Shown: one piece after another, positions 7,930 through 15,383 of the stretch
Position numbering within the stretch: position 1 is the stretch's first letter
Layout of the letters: each line of letters starts with the position of its first letter
Source: a virus
DNA length: 23,213 nt
Direction: 5' to 3' (one strand)
Virus record (IMG/VR): IMGVR_UViG_3300047392_000324
Coordinates: 1 to 23,213 of that record
Notes under the pieces: model-generated
Told to the model about the DNA's origin: nothing
The model's input: only the letters and a program-made list of their open reading frames with translations
Databases searched by the model: none
Translations under genes and position numbers: made by a program

Positions 7930-8550
7930 TTACTCACTTTTTTTCAAATTATTTTTTAACCAATTGATAGGGTATTCTCTAGATTTTTGGTAAGATGGTA
8001 TCTCAACCTCTTCTCGTTCAGGATGCCATTGAATTCCTAGAATTGGAGTACCTGATTTTGATACAAATGACTCAATTACTAAATCTTCTGAATAAAATAC
8101 TGCTTTTAACTCTTTAGCTAAAACAGTACAATTTTGGTGGTGTCTTGAATTTACAACAAATCTAGTTCCAGTTTGAATATTTTTAACCCAATGGAATTGT
8201 GATAACCTTTCATGATGGTCTTCGTCATCTAAGAAATTATCTGCTAAATGGTCTTCTACAATCAAATCATTGATGTTTTCGACCAATCCGCCAAGATAGT
8301 GATTAATTAATTGCATTCCTCGACAAATACCAAGTATTGGGTGACCTTTGTACAATGCATCTTTAATCCATCTCATTTCACGTTCATCACGTTCACGATT
8401 AATTCCAATGTCAGCGCCTCCAGACAAAATTAAAGGTCCATTAACAGAATCTTCTGCCAATAGGACCTTTACCTCGATATTATTATCGTTTAACCATTTT
8501 AAATAGTTATCTAACTCTCTTACACTTTTTGGTGGTGCTAAATTTACCAT
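7930..8550 (-). CDS. Class I glutamine amidotransferase (peptidase C26, PuuD-like)
   Basis: The 206-residue protein has the nucleophile elbow LGICRGMQLIN with catalytic Cys76, and the catalytic His176 and Glu178 in GIQWHPERE. The LSGGADIG segment near residue 43 matches the oxyanion-forming loop of gamma-glutamyl hydrolases. It would hydrolyse a gamma-glutamyl amide or supply ammonia to a partner; no synthetase partner is visible. The N-terminus is shorter than in cellular PuuD, which usually has a longer first strand region. The gene follows the small gene upstream by 2 nt. Confidence 0.88.
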   Translation of the reverse strand: MVNLAPPKSVRELDNYLKWLNDNNIEVKVLLAEDSVNGPLILSGGADIGINRERDEREMRWIKDALYKGHPILGICRGMQLINHYLGGLVENINDLIVEDHLADNFLDDEDHHERLSQFHWVKNIQTGTRFVVNSRHHQNCTVLAKELKAVFYSEDLVIESFVSKSGTPILGIQWHPEREEVEIPSYQKSREYPINWLKNNLKKSE

Positions 8551-8552
8551 AC

Positions 8553-8792
8553 TTAATTCTTTTCCCAGAATAATTTATCATCAACAAAAATTTGATAAAT
8601 GTCATCTGACATACTAATTAATTTTTGGCAATATTGTTTAGGATATTTAATCTTATCATAGACGACCTCATGCGCAGCTTTTACAACTCGAACAACTGAC
8701 CCTCCGGGTGTTAGTGATAGTTTATTTGTTCTCATCTCGTCGGTTGGGACGTAGATATTTTTACTAGACAGTTCTTCCATTTTCATATACAT
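8553..8792 (-). CDS. Small hypothetical protein overlapping the ligase end
   Basis: Up to 79 residues; ATG codons at 8792, 8786 and 8780 are all possible starts. Each overlaps the ligase stop at 8764. The body contains SLTPGGSVVRVVKA and ends KLFWEKN. No family is recognised. Its position between ligase and amidotransferase genes, with 2-nt spacing to the latter, places it in the same transcript. Confidence 0.7.
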   Translation of the reverse strand: MYMKMEELSSKNIYVPTDEMRTNKLSLTPGGSVVRVVKAAHEVVYDKIKYPKQYCQKLISMSDDIYQIFVDDKLFWEKN

Positions 8793-10068
8793 GTTTAATA
8801 ACAGGGAATCTCAAAGAGAAACCACCATCTTGATTAATTGATTCTTCAAAATACTGAACGGTAATTGTTTTACCTAAAATATCTCCAGGACTTTTGAAGT
8901 ATTGTCTTTTTTGTTCTTGGTTAAATCCGCTACCAACTGCAACTCTACAACCTTTATGTTCTATCACTACGTTTCGTAACATAACCTCTTCAACTTCAAC
9001 TCCATCAACAATAACTCGATTAGGTCCCATCTGAACATCAACAACAACATATTCATTATCAAAGAATTGTTTAACTTTCATAATGTCATTGCTTCTTTTA
9101 CCTTGATATGGTGCATCTTTTCTCAACATTAAACCTTCCCATTTACTTGCCGTTGCATGAGCTAAATGTTCTTGGAATTCGTCTTCAGTATCAACTTTAA
9201 CCTGTTCTAATGGTGTAACAAAATCAAGTTCTCCAGCATAGTTTTCAAACCAAGCTTTCATTGTTTTTTGTCTTTCACTAAATGTTCGAACTGAAGTTTG
9301 AGAACCAAATTCTCCAACGGTTAACATATCAAAGACAACAAATTTTGGTCGACGAATAGTATGATTTTTACGTTTGATTTCCTTCATGATACCTTGGAAA
9401 TCTTCATTACCATTTTCATCCATCATACAAATCTCTCCATCAAGTACCAAGTTTTGTGGAATTCGGCTTAATTCAGTAGAAATAGCTCCAAGAGTTTCAA
9501 ATTCATTTCCAGCTCTTGAGTAGAAATTAACATCACCATTTGCATTCATTACGCAAATACAACGGCAACCATCTAATTTACGACTAACAAACCAACGATC
9601 TGACCAGTTAACTTTTTTCTTTGTATCATTATTATAAGTTGCGGCTAAAGCAACCTCGAATGTAGGAATACATCCAGGAATTACTTTATTAATCATTGAT
9701 GTTGTAGAACGTGTTTTTAGATTACGGTCTAGAATCATCCAAACTATTTCCTCGAATTCAGCATTTTCGCTAACAAACGAATTGACAGCTTGAATAGCGG
9801 AGTGACCAGTGATATTACGATCGTTAAGGTCATCCAAAAGGCTAAAAATATTATTATAGCGGTTTGAAGTAGCAACCAAGTCATTTTTTGCTTGGCAATT
9901 TTTAGAAGTAACATAGTATTTCTTGAAAGGAGAGTAGGTATACTCAAATGCTTTTACTATCTCAGGATAACTAGCGAATTGCTTGATAACATTGATTTTG
10001 TCTGTGTTAGAATTCGTTTCATTTGATTTGTTAATAAAATCATTTAGTAAGCTAAGCGTCTTTTCCAT
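8764..10068 (-). CDS. ATP-dependent DNA ligase (T4 gp30-like)
   Basis: The protein seals nicks in DNA by adenylyl transfer. The adenylation motif KLDGCR gives the nucleophile Lys164. Motif III is FYSRAGNEF, with LDGEI (Glu212) following, FVVFDML near 245, motif IV EGLMLR (Glu311) and motif V KVKQF (about 331). The NLKTRSTTSMINKVIPG stretch ahead of the nucleophile resembles the alpha-helical N-terminal part of T4-type phage ligases. The length of 434 residues is a little below T4 gp30 (487). It starts 39 nt downstream of promoter motif copy 2. Confidence 0.95.
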   Translation of the reverse strand: MEKTLSLLNDFINKSNETNSNTDKINVIKQFASYPEIVKAFEYTYSPFKKYYVTSKNCQAKNDLVATSNRYNNIFSLLDDLNDRNITGHSAIQAVNSFVSENAEFEEIVWMILDRNLKTRSTTSMINKVIPGCIPTFEVALAATYNNDTKKKVNWSDRWFVSRKLDGCRCICVMNANGDVNFYSRAGNEFETLGAISTELSRIPQNLVLDGEICMMDENGNEDFQGIMKEIKRKNHTIRRPKFVVFDMLTVGEFGSQTSVRTFSERQKTMKAWFENYAGELDFVTPLEQVKVDTEDEFQEHLAHATASKWEGLMLRKDAPYQGKRSNDIMKVKQFFDNEYVVVDVQMGPNRVIVDGVEVEEVMLRNVVIEHKGCRVAVGSGFNQEQKRQYFKSPGDILGKTITVQYFEESINQDGGFSLRFPVIKHVYENGRTV

Positions 10069-10106
10069 ATTTATTTTATTTAAAAGTTTCTAATTGTTTA
10101 ATGTTA

Positions 10107-10122
10107 TATGTAAATATAAACA
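10107..10122 (-). promoter_or_regulatory. Promoter-like motif copy 2
   Basis: Identical to the 16-mer at 7891-7906, here 39 nt upstream of the ligase start and directly after the terminator of the upstream gene cluster. The position between a terminator and a start codon supports a promoter. Confidence 0.65.
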
Positions 10123-10135
10123 TAATTTACGACAT

Positions 10136-10170
10136 AAAAAAATCCGAATGAAAGTTTTTCACTCGGATTC
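10136..10170 (-). terminator. Rho-independent terminator
   Basis: On the minus strand the stem AATCCGA...TCGGATT, extended by GTGAAA/TTTCAT pairing, is followed by a run of seven T. It lies 20 nt after the stop of the 2H phosphoesterase gene and ends the capsid-targeted gene cluster. Confidence 0.85.
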
Positions 10171-10189
10171 TTAAAAAGTTATTAACATT

Positions 10190-10735
10190 TTACTTGTTAA
10201 TCGGCATTGTAATCTTATCTCCTTCTGGAGTACTGTAGATAATTCTGGTCGGTTGTAGGTCAAATGCTGAATCTTCTAGCATTTTAGTGTATTTCTCTCC
10301 TAGACCCTTCTTAATATAAGCAATTGTCATGTGAGGGTGATAATCTGGAAAGGAATTAGTATGTGGCAATTCTGCTAGAGCTTCATTACATTCATGTAGA
10401 TTTTCACCTTTAATATCAAACTTTAAAACATCGTATTGGTTCTCAAAAAGAGAAGCATTATGTGCTTCACAAGCTTTAAATTTAAAGTTACTAACAATTT
10501 CTTGAATCTGCTCTGGTGTAACCTCCTTATGTAAACCATAAAGTAGAGTGCAGTGTGGTTCATCTTCTAAACCATAACTTCTGTCCTCTTCTTCAGTATA
10601 TAAATCCTCTTCTGCTATTTTAGCATGAATGTCTTTTATTTGTGGAAAGTCAAAATACAACATAGCACAGCCATATTCATAACTGTCTCCCTTTTTCTCA
10701 AGAATAAATTCTTCAAATAATTTTACTGCTTTCAT
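10190..10735 (-). CDS. Capsid-targeted 2H phosphoesterase (LigT/2'-5' RNA ligase-like)
   Basis: Residues 1-13 (MKAVKLFEEFILE) are the capsid-targeting module with a predicted cut after Glu13. The body has two H-x-T motifs, HCTLLYG at 61-67 and HMTIAYI at 135-141, which are the paired catalytic signatures of the 2H phosphoesterase superfamily. Members cut 2',5' or cyclic phosphodiester bonds; the phage anti-CBASS protein Acb1 and RNA-end-processing enzymes belong to it. The total length of 181 is normal. Inference: the enzyme is packaged in the head and delivered with the DNA, where it could remove a cyclic-nucleotide signal or act on RNA ends. It is the last gene before a terminator and follows its neighbour by 1 nt. 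Confidence 0.87.
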   Translation of the reverse strand: MKAVKLFEEFILEKKGDSYEYGCAMLYFDFPQIKDIHAKIAEEDLYTEEEDRSYGLEDEPHCTLLYGLHKEVTPEQIQEIVSNFKFKACEAHNASLFENQYDVLKFDIKGENLHECNEALAELPHTNSFPDYHPHMTIAYIKKGLGEKYTKMLEDSAFDLQPTRIIYSTPEGDKITMPINK

Positions 10736-10736
10736 A

Positions 10737-10982
10737 TTATTCTACTTTTCCATCATTACCGTCCATTGCGTCATGTACAGAGTTTAAATTTTCTAAGGAA
10801 ACTGTCAATTGAGAATACATCCAAGATTCTAATTGTTCTCCTTTTTGCATTCTATCCTTAATCATATTAGCATAGTCTGCAATTCTTTCAAGCTGACCTA
10901 AAGTCATCTCATTTAATTCAGCTAGAGTATCTCTACCTTCTGCTTCATTTATGAATTCTTCAAATAGTTTTGTGTTTTTCAT
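10737..10982 (-). CDS. Small capsid-targeted helical protein
   Basis: The 81-residue protein opens with MKNTKLFEEFINE followed by Ala, a near-perfect match to the T4 cleavage pattern (Ile-x-Glu before Ala). The mature part of 68 residues is acidic and predicted helical (LAELNEMTLGQLERIADYA). No fold is recognised. Its start overlaps the stop of the ParB-like gene by ATGA. Confidence 0.82.
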   Translation of the reverse strand: MKNTKLFEEFINEAEGRDTLAELNEMTLGQLERIADYANMIKDRMQKGEQLESWMYSQLTVSLENLNSVHDAMDGNDGKVE

Positions 10983-11386
10983 ATCTTTACAAGATTAACT
11001 TTTATTTTAGTTTCACCAAGAGCCCAAGCGGTTGTTAAACGATGATGTCCATCATATATTGCCAATCCATCAGGAAATTCAACAACATTGATCATTTTTA
11101 ATTTACCATCTCGATTAATCATTTCCTTAACTTTATTACTTTGAATATTTCGTTGAGTAATTTGAATATCTTTTACATTTACGGATTTAATCTTAGCTTT
11201 ATCTTTATTCTGTTCATATGTGTTTATAACATCGCTCCAAGAATGTTTAGTAATATTAAAAATATCGTCGATTCTTTTAGCATCATCAAATATAGAACCT
11301 TTTGGCAAAGCATCTATTTTTGCAAATGCTGATTCAACATCCTTTGCTTCGCTTACAAAATCTTCAAATAGTTTAATATGCTTCAT
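10979..11386 (-). CDS. Capsid-targeted ParB/sulfiredoxin-like domain protein
   Basis: The module MKHIKLFEDFVSE plus Ala at the N-terminus predicts removal of 13 residues in the prohead. The C-terminal 60 residues carry the ParB-like signature: a short strand, LKMINVVEFPDGLAIYDGHHR with the GHHR motif, then LTTAWALGETKIKVNLV. In ParB and related proteins this site binds a nucleotide and in some phage or plasmid proteins it has nuclease activity. Whether this copy is catalytic cannot be told. Total length is 135 residues. The neighbours on both sides share the same N-terminal module. Confidence 0.82.
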   Translation of the reverse strand: MKHIKLFEDFVSEAKDVESAFAKIDALPKGSIFDDAKRIDDIFNITKHSWSDVINTYEQNKDKAKIKSVNVKDIQITQRNIQSNKVKEMINRDGKLKMINVVEFPDGLAIYDGHHRLTTAWALGETKIKVNLVKI

Positions 11387-11392
11387 GTTAGA

Positions 11393-11944
11393 CTATTTTA
11401 AATTTTTATCATGGCCACCATCTCTAACCTCTTTTGCAAGGTCTTTGTCAGCTTTACCCCAAGTTCCATCACCTTTTGTTAAAAATGAATTTACTCGAGC
11501 ATATCCCCATTGTTGTTCAGTTGCTCCTGGTCTGTGACCAGTTTTCCAAGCAGCCATACCTCTTCTCATTACTGCTCTAATAATACCAATTGGAACTCCA
11601 GTCTCATCCGCCTTATTCTTTAAGCCAGTTTCAATAGCTTCACTATCTATTGGGCTGCGATCAGTTGACTGTTCAGCCTCATCAATAGATTCATTCTTCT
11701 TATCTCCATAAAGTTCATGATAGGATTTAGTATGCTTTGAAGTTTTTACATTACCTTTCTCTTTAGCCTCTTTATCTCCAGGTAATTCTTTATAAGCTGA
11801 ATTGTCATTATCTGGCATATCAGCTTGTTTCTTCATTTGTTCTTTCTTTTTATCTTCAGTCTCATCATCAAGACCTGTCATATAAGGATCAGGACCTGGC
11901 TTTTTTTCTGTAATAAAAGTTTCAAATAATTTAACGTGTTTCAT
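11393..11944 (-). CDS. Capsid-targeted protein with a conserved phage domain
   Basis: The first 13 residues are MKHVKLFETFITE. A low-complexity, charged linker follows to about residue 90, ending in ESIDE before Ala, which is a second prohead-protease-like site. The C-terminal half has the pattern RRGMAAWKTGHRPGATEQQW and then ARVNSFLTKG, which I associate with a small domain found in many phage proteins (possibly DUF5824; not verified). If both sites are cut, this 94-residue domain would be released inside the head. Function is unknown. Confidence 0.78.
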   Translation of the reverse strand: MKHVKLFETFITEKKPGPDPYMTGLDDETEDKKKEQMKKQADMPDNDNSAYKELPGDKEAKEKGNVKTSKHTKSYHELYGDKKNESIDEAEQSTDRSPIDSEAIETGLKNKADETGVPIGIIRAVMRRGMAAWKTGHRPGATEQQWGYARVNSFLTKGDGTWGKADKDLAKEVRDGGHDKNLK

Positions 11945-11949
11945 GTTAA

Positions 11950-12198
11950 TTAGTCTAATTTTTCTTTAAAGCTTAAGATTCTAAGATCCACTTGTAACAT
12001 TTGATTCTTTAGATTTTGCTTTTGGATTTTTAATTGCGCAATTGCAATTTTAATTGGATTTGGTTCATCATCTTGGCCCATATCAACAATAGATCTTTGT
12101 AGATCTGCAATACTATTACGAACATCAGTTATTTTTTGAGAAATATCCTGTCTTTCGTTTTCTAATAAATGTTGTTCAAAAAGTTTAATGTGTTTCAT
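11950..12198 (-). CDS. Capsid-targeted coiled-coil protein
   Basis: The 82-residue protein begins MKHIKLFEQHLLE, a variant of the shared module with Gln-His in place of x-Phe, and Leu-Leu-Glu as the predicted cut. The remainder is a long amphipathic helix rich in Gln, Lys, Ile and Leu. The start overlaps the upstream stop by ATGA (12195-12198). It is the first of five consecutive genes with the module. Confidence 0.8.
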   Translation of the reverse strand: MKHIKLFEQHLLENERQDISQKITDVRNSIADLQRSIVDMGQDDEPNPIKIAIAQLKIQKQNLKNQMLQVDLRILSFKEKLD

Positions 12199-12380
12199 TT
12201 ATGGTCTTCGTCTTTTTGTTTTTTTCTAGATGCTACCTCTTCTCGTAATTCCTTGATTCTTTCTTTTAGTATTTTAATTCTAAAATCATCCAATTGTTGA
12301 ATGATAAAAAACTTAGATCGGTTTTGCTCTAATTTAGTTAGAGATGCTTCAAAATCCTTGATTAATTTAAAGAGTGCCAC
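12195..12380 (-). CDS. Small basic coiled-coil protein
   Basis: The 61-residue frame (MALFKLIKDFEASLTKL) is helical, with heptads and a basic Lys-rich end. It lacks the MKxxKLFExF module, although FKLIKDFEASL is loosely similar. It is translationally coupled to the first capsid-targeted gene by a 4-nt overlap. Function is unknown. Confidence 0.65.
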   Translation of the reverse strand: MALFKLIKDFEASLTKLEQNRSKFFIIQQLDDFRIKILKERIKELREEVASRKKQKDEDHK

Positions 12381-12408
12381 TTTAGTTTATTATTTTATAG
12401 TCTATATA

Positions 12409-14127
12409 TTATTGAATCATTTTAATCCGTTCTTTAACAGACGGTGGAATTTTACTAATCAAACTTTTAAAACATGCATCTAAAACATAGGTCACAGCCC
12501 AATCATCTTTACTTCTGACAGATCGTCCAACTCCTTGTAGAAATTGAACTGAAGTTTTCCAATCATACCATTCTGGCATGTAGTTCATTTTTGCTTTAAT
12601 ATGAGGAGATGCCAATGATGGATATGGCACTTTAAAGAAAATTTGGAATCTGCTAATATCGTCTTTTAAATCAAGTCCTTCTAATAAGGATGGACCAACT
12701 AGGACGGCATCCTCTTTTTTCTTAAATAGTTCTAATGTATCTGCTTTCTCTTTTGAATTCTCGTAATTCATTAATCTAAATGTATGTTTACTTTTAGACA
12801 TAATGTAATTCATAAACTCATAGGATCCACAGTGAATAACTCCTCTTTGTCCTTTATGTTTGCTAATAATTTTATCTAAGATTTCTACAACTTTTGGTAA
12901 ACTTGCATCCTTTTCTCTCATTGACATTTTATGTTTATTAACAAAAACTATCGGAGATTTATCATAATTAAAATCATTTGAGAGTCTAATAAATCGGGCA
13001 TTTTCAATTCCCATAATTTTCATATAACTTGCAGGGTCTCCAATTGTGGCACTCATGAAAACCTTAAAGTTAGCTCTTTTATGTAGATGTTTTTTAATTA
13101 GCCATTGCTCTTCTAAGCAGGTAAATTGAGCCTCTTCTGCTTTCTGGTCTGGTACTAATTTATCAATACCAACTTGTTCAATAATTTCAATAAAGTCCTC
13201 GAACTTACAATGAATATCCTTAATTCGGTCAATTGTTGAAAAGGCAGTTTGCCAGTCCTTTGGTACATCTCGATCTCCAAATCTTTTCTTTGACGCTGCT
13301 TTAATATCGTCTCCGCTCTCTAAATACATTGATAGAAACTTTTTTAGCTCCTTCATTGTCATTAAAAGTTCTGGTTTATCAGTTGTTTTAAGAAGAGTGT
13401 TAAAGATTGATTCCAATTTGTTTTTCGTCACTCTGGGTTGATTGAACGCCCATTTCTGTAAGAAACCATTTAAAACTAAAACCTTTGTTATTAGTGTCCG
13501 GTCAATACGCGGACTAAAATGGTTCTGGACAATTTCATCAACTTTATGAGCCTCATCAAAGAATACAAAATCTCTTTGAGCAAAAGGTGAACCACCTTCT
13601 TCAGCTTTTTTATCTTCAACATAATTACGTTGAATTAACCAAAAACTATAATTAAGTAAAGCAATTCTAGAGTTGATTGCCTTTTCACGTGCATTTAAAT
13701 ATCCGCAGTTTGAGTAGCATGGTAGATCCTTTGCTTTTTCATAACTCATTCCTTTCAGTCGACAATCTCCAAGACTGAATGGTAAACCATTAACAGAGCA
13801 ATCATAATTGTCAACTCCTTTAATCGATCCCCAAGGTAACTTTAATCTATATAAATCTGACTCGTATTGGTCTTGTAAACTCAGGTCACTCGTGATTAAG
13901 TAACCTTTCTTACCTAATTCAATTAGGACCAGACTAGATGCCATTGCAATAATGGACTTACCAGTTCCGGTTGGTGCATCAATTACGATTGTACTTTCTG
14001 GATCTTCAAAATAAGTTCTACAAATTGCTTCTACTGTTTCTCTTTGGCCGGAGCGGAATTCAAAACCAGGACCTAAAAGTCCTGTTTCTACTATTTTATC
14101 GAGTTGTTGTTTGATTTGTTGCTCCAC
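12409..14127 (-). CDS. DinG/XPD-like SF2 helicase with Fe-S cluster motif
   Basis: The 572-residue protein has a Q-motif-like FRSGQRE near residue 28, Walker A TGTGKS (53-58), a DEAH box at 191-194, and motif VI QGVGRSVRS near residue 540. Between motif I and the DEAH box, Cys110, Cys122, Cys137 and Cys141 have the spacing of the 4Fe-4S cluster domain of XPD, DinG and related 5'-3' DNA helicases. It therefore probably unwinds DNA with ATP, acting in replication, repair or recombination. The length is shorter than E. coli DinG (716). The start overlaps the end of the epimerase gene by 32 nt. Confidence 0.92.
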   Translation of the reverse strand: MEQQIKQQLDKIVETGLLGPGFEFRSGQRETVEAICRTYFEDPESTIVIDAPTGTGKSIIAMASSLVLIELGKKGYLITSDLSLQDQYESDLYRLKLPWGSIKGVDNYDCSVNGLPFSLGDCRLKGMSYEKAKDLPCYSNCGYLNAREKAINSRIALLNYSFWLIQRNYVEDKKAEEGGSPFAQRDFVFFDEAHKVDEIVQNHFSPRIDRTLITKVLVLNGFLQKWAFNQPRVTKNKLESIFNTLLKTTDKPELLMTMKELKKFLSMYLESGDDIKAASKKRFGDRDVPKDWQTAFSTIDRIKDIHCKFEDFIEIIEQVGIDKLVPDQKAEEAQFTCLEEQWLIKKHLHKRANFKVFMSATIGDPASYMKIMGIENARFIRLSNDFNYDKSPIVFVNKHKMSMREKDASLPKVVEILDKIISKHKGQRGVIHCGSYEFMNYIMSKSKHTFRLMNYENSKEKADTLELFKKKEDAVLVGPSLLEGLDLKDDISRFQIFFKVPYPSLASPHIKAKMNYMPEWYDWKTSVQFLQGVGRSVRSKDDWAVTYVLDACFKSLISKIPPSVKERIKMIQ

Positions 14128-14989
14128 GTACTTCTTTTATTTGTTGAATCCAATCTTCTAATTTATATTCCGGTTTCCATTCTAGTTTCATTTCAGTATC
14201 GGATTCGAATTCATGACTGGTAAACCTTTCTCCTCTTCTTTGTGGAATCATTTGAATCTCATGTTGGAACATATCTGCAACTTCTAAGATTGTTACATTT
14301 TTACCAGATCTAAGATGCCATTCTCCATTTAGACTCTTTTCAACTGATTTGATAATACCATTAGTCACATCATTAATATGTGTAAAATCACGGCTTTGAG
14401 TTCCTGGTTCTACCACAGTTAATGGAAGTCCTTGAACGTATTGTTTTTCAAAGATACCAATTACAGTTGCATAGTCGCCTTCAGTGATTTGACCAGGACC
14501 GTAAACATTAAAGAAATAACATATTTCATAATCTAATCCGAACCAGTCTCCATAGTTTTTAATTAATTCAACCATTTTAGACTTACACCAAGAATATGGT
14601 GACAGATTCTCATCTTTACCATTATTACCAAATTTTGACGAAGATGCAGAATAAATTAGTTTTGCATTCCATCTTCGACAAAGGTCTAAAATAATTGGAG
14701 TTGCTGATAGGATTGAACGTTGAACATAATCAATATCATCAAATGATTTAACGATTCTTGAATATTCTCCAAAATGGAAAACAGTATCAAACATTTTATT
14801 GCGGAAGATATGGTCAATTTCCCATGTATGACCACGATAATATTCTACGCCTGGTACATGATTTTCATATTTTCCAGTAAAGTAATTATCTAAAGAAGAG
14901 ATATTAATATCGGGATATTGGCTCTTGAGAGTTTTAATAAGATTACTACCAATAAAACCAGCACCACCTGTAACTAAAACATTTTTCAT
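14096..14989 (-). CDS. NAD-dependent sugar epimerase/dehydratase (extended SDR)
   Basis: The protein converts a nucleotide sugar, using bound NAD. The Rossmann motif TGGAGFIGSN is at residues 7-16, a Ser-rich catalytic segment SASSSKFG at 114-121, and the Tyr132-x-x-x-Lys136 pair in PYSWCK. FFNVYGPGQ and the SRDFTHINDV segment are typical of the UDP-glucose epimerase and dTDP-glucose dehydratase group. I chose the ATG at 14989 because upstream in-frame residues fall inside tRNA-Arg. With the glycosyltransferase at 1840-3921 it may build a sugar for surface or DNA decoration; that link is inference. The exact substrate is unknown. Confidence 0.93.
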   Translation of the reverse strand: MKNVLVTGGAGFIGSNLIKTLKSQYPDINISSLDNYFTGKYENHVPGVEYYRGHTWEIDHIFRNKMFDTVFHFGEYSRIVKSFDDIDYVQRSILSATPIILDLCRRWNAKLIYSASSSKFGNNGKDENLSPYSWCKSKMVELIKNYGDWFGLDYEICYFFNVYGPGQITEGDYATVIGIFEKQYVQGLPLTVVEPGTQSRDFTHINDVTNGIIKSVEKSLNGEWHLRSGKNVTILEVADMFQHEIQMIPQRRGERFTSHEFESDTEMKLEWKPEYKLEDWIQQIKEVRGATNQTTTR

Positions 14990-15001
14990 ATTGGCGAAGT
15001 T

Positions 15002-15077
15002 TGGTGATCCGAGAAGGACTCGAACCTTCAACCTACACATTAGAAGTGTGTTGCTCTATCCATTGAGCTATCGAACC
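15002..15077 (-). tRNA. tRNA-Arg(UCU)
   Basis: A complete cloverleaf: acceptor GGTTCGA pairs with TCGGATC, D-stem GCTC/GAGC, anticodon stem ACACA/TGTGT with loop CTTCTAA (anticodon TCT), T-arm GAAGG-TTCGAGT-CCTTC. Discriminator A and an encoded CCA end follow. It lies 12 nt upstream of the epimerase start codon. Confidence 0.95.
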
Positions 15078-15081
15078 AAAT

Positions 15082-15158
15082 TGGAGCCTGAAGAGGGATT
15101 CGAACCCACGACCTGCTGATTACAAATCAGCTGCTCTGGCCAACTGAGCTATTCAGGC
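15082..15158 (-). tRNA. tRNA-Thr(UGU)
   Basis: Acceptor GCCTGAA/TTCAGGC, D-stem GCTC/GAGC, anticodon stem GCTGA/TCAGC with loop TTTGTAA (anticodon TGT), T-arm GTGGG-TTCGAAT-CCCTC. Discriminator T and an encoded CCA. It begins 7 nt after the standalone scaffold element at 15166-15224. Confidence 0.95.
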
Positions 15159-15165
15159 AATTAAC

Positions 15166-15224
15166 GGGATGTACTATCTGGGTTTGAGTAAAAGTCAAAA
15201 GATAATATTTGCTGCAGACATCCC
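15166..15224 (-). ncRNA. Standalone scaffold element E1
   Basis: On the minus strand the ends GGGATGT and ACATCCC pair over 7 bp. Inside the helix comes TCTG...CAGA pairing and the motif CAGCAAAT, which aligns without gaps to the leaders of the two permuted tRNAs and to E2. The apical part holds a 5-bp stem TTTGA/TCAAA with a 7-nt loop CTTTTAC (15183-15199), shaped like an anticodon arm. The element lies between the permuted tRNA and tRNA-Thr. Function is unknown. Confidence 0.6.
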
Positions 15225-15234
15225 AATAAGGTAC

Positions 15235-15372
15235 AGGTTTCTGTTTTTGCGGACCAGCGTGTTTACCAATTTCACCACTCTCCAATGTTTCATAGTTAAT
15301 TTTGTTGGAGAGGTAGGACTCGAACCTACAATATACCGGTTTTCTGTGCTTAAAATTTGCTGTAAGAAACCT
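15235..15372 (-). ncRNA. Scaffold flanking the second permuted tRNA
   Basis: The leader strand AGGTTTCT (15365-15372) and the trailer strand AGAAACCT (15235-15242) are perfectly complementary, closing an 8-bp helix around the permuted tRNA halves. The leader continues into TACAGCAAA, the motif shared with the tRNA-Asn scaffold, E1 and E2. The trailer has an A-rich stretch (CAAAAAC) next to the helix, as in the tRNA-Asn copy. Confidence 0.7.
15246..15340 (-). tRNA. Circularly permuted tRNA, probably Cys(GCA)
   Basis: The 3' half (15305-15340) comes first: anticodon-stem strand ACCGG, variable TATATT, T-arm GTAGG-TTCGAGT-CCTAC, acceptor CTCTCCA, discriminator A. A 20-nt linker follows, then the 5' half (15246-15284): acceptor TGGAGAG, D-arm GTG...CAC, and anticodon stem CTGGT. 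CTGGT pairs with ACCGG and TGGAGAG with CTCTCCA, so both arms close only if the halves are reordered. If the loop comes from the 5' half it reads CCGCAAA, anticodon GCA, with C at position 33 instead of the usual T. Other junctions would give other anticodons, so the identity is tentative. The D-arm looks leucine-like, but the variable region is short. Confidence 0.78.
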
Positions 15373-15383
15373 TTAACGTGTTG

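Noticed and set aside
10979-12198. Direct DNA repeats at the 5' ends of the capsid-targeted genes as a mobile or CRISPR-like array
   Set aside because: The similarity is limited to the coding module of about 39 nt at each start codon; spacing is irregular and no array structure exists.
14925-15119. Plus-strand open frames across the tRNA genes, here and at 21237-21455 and 22438-22695
   Set aside because: They read through the antisense strand of tRNAs and yield the usual tRNA-derived pseudo-peptides.
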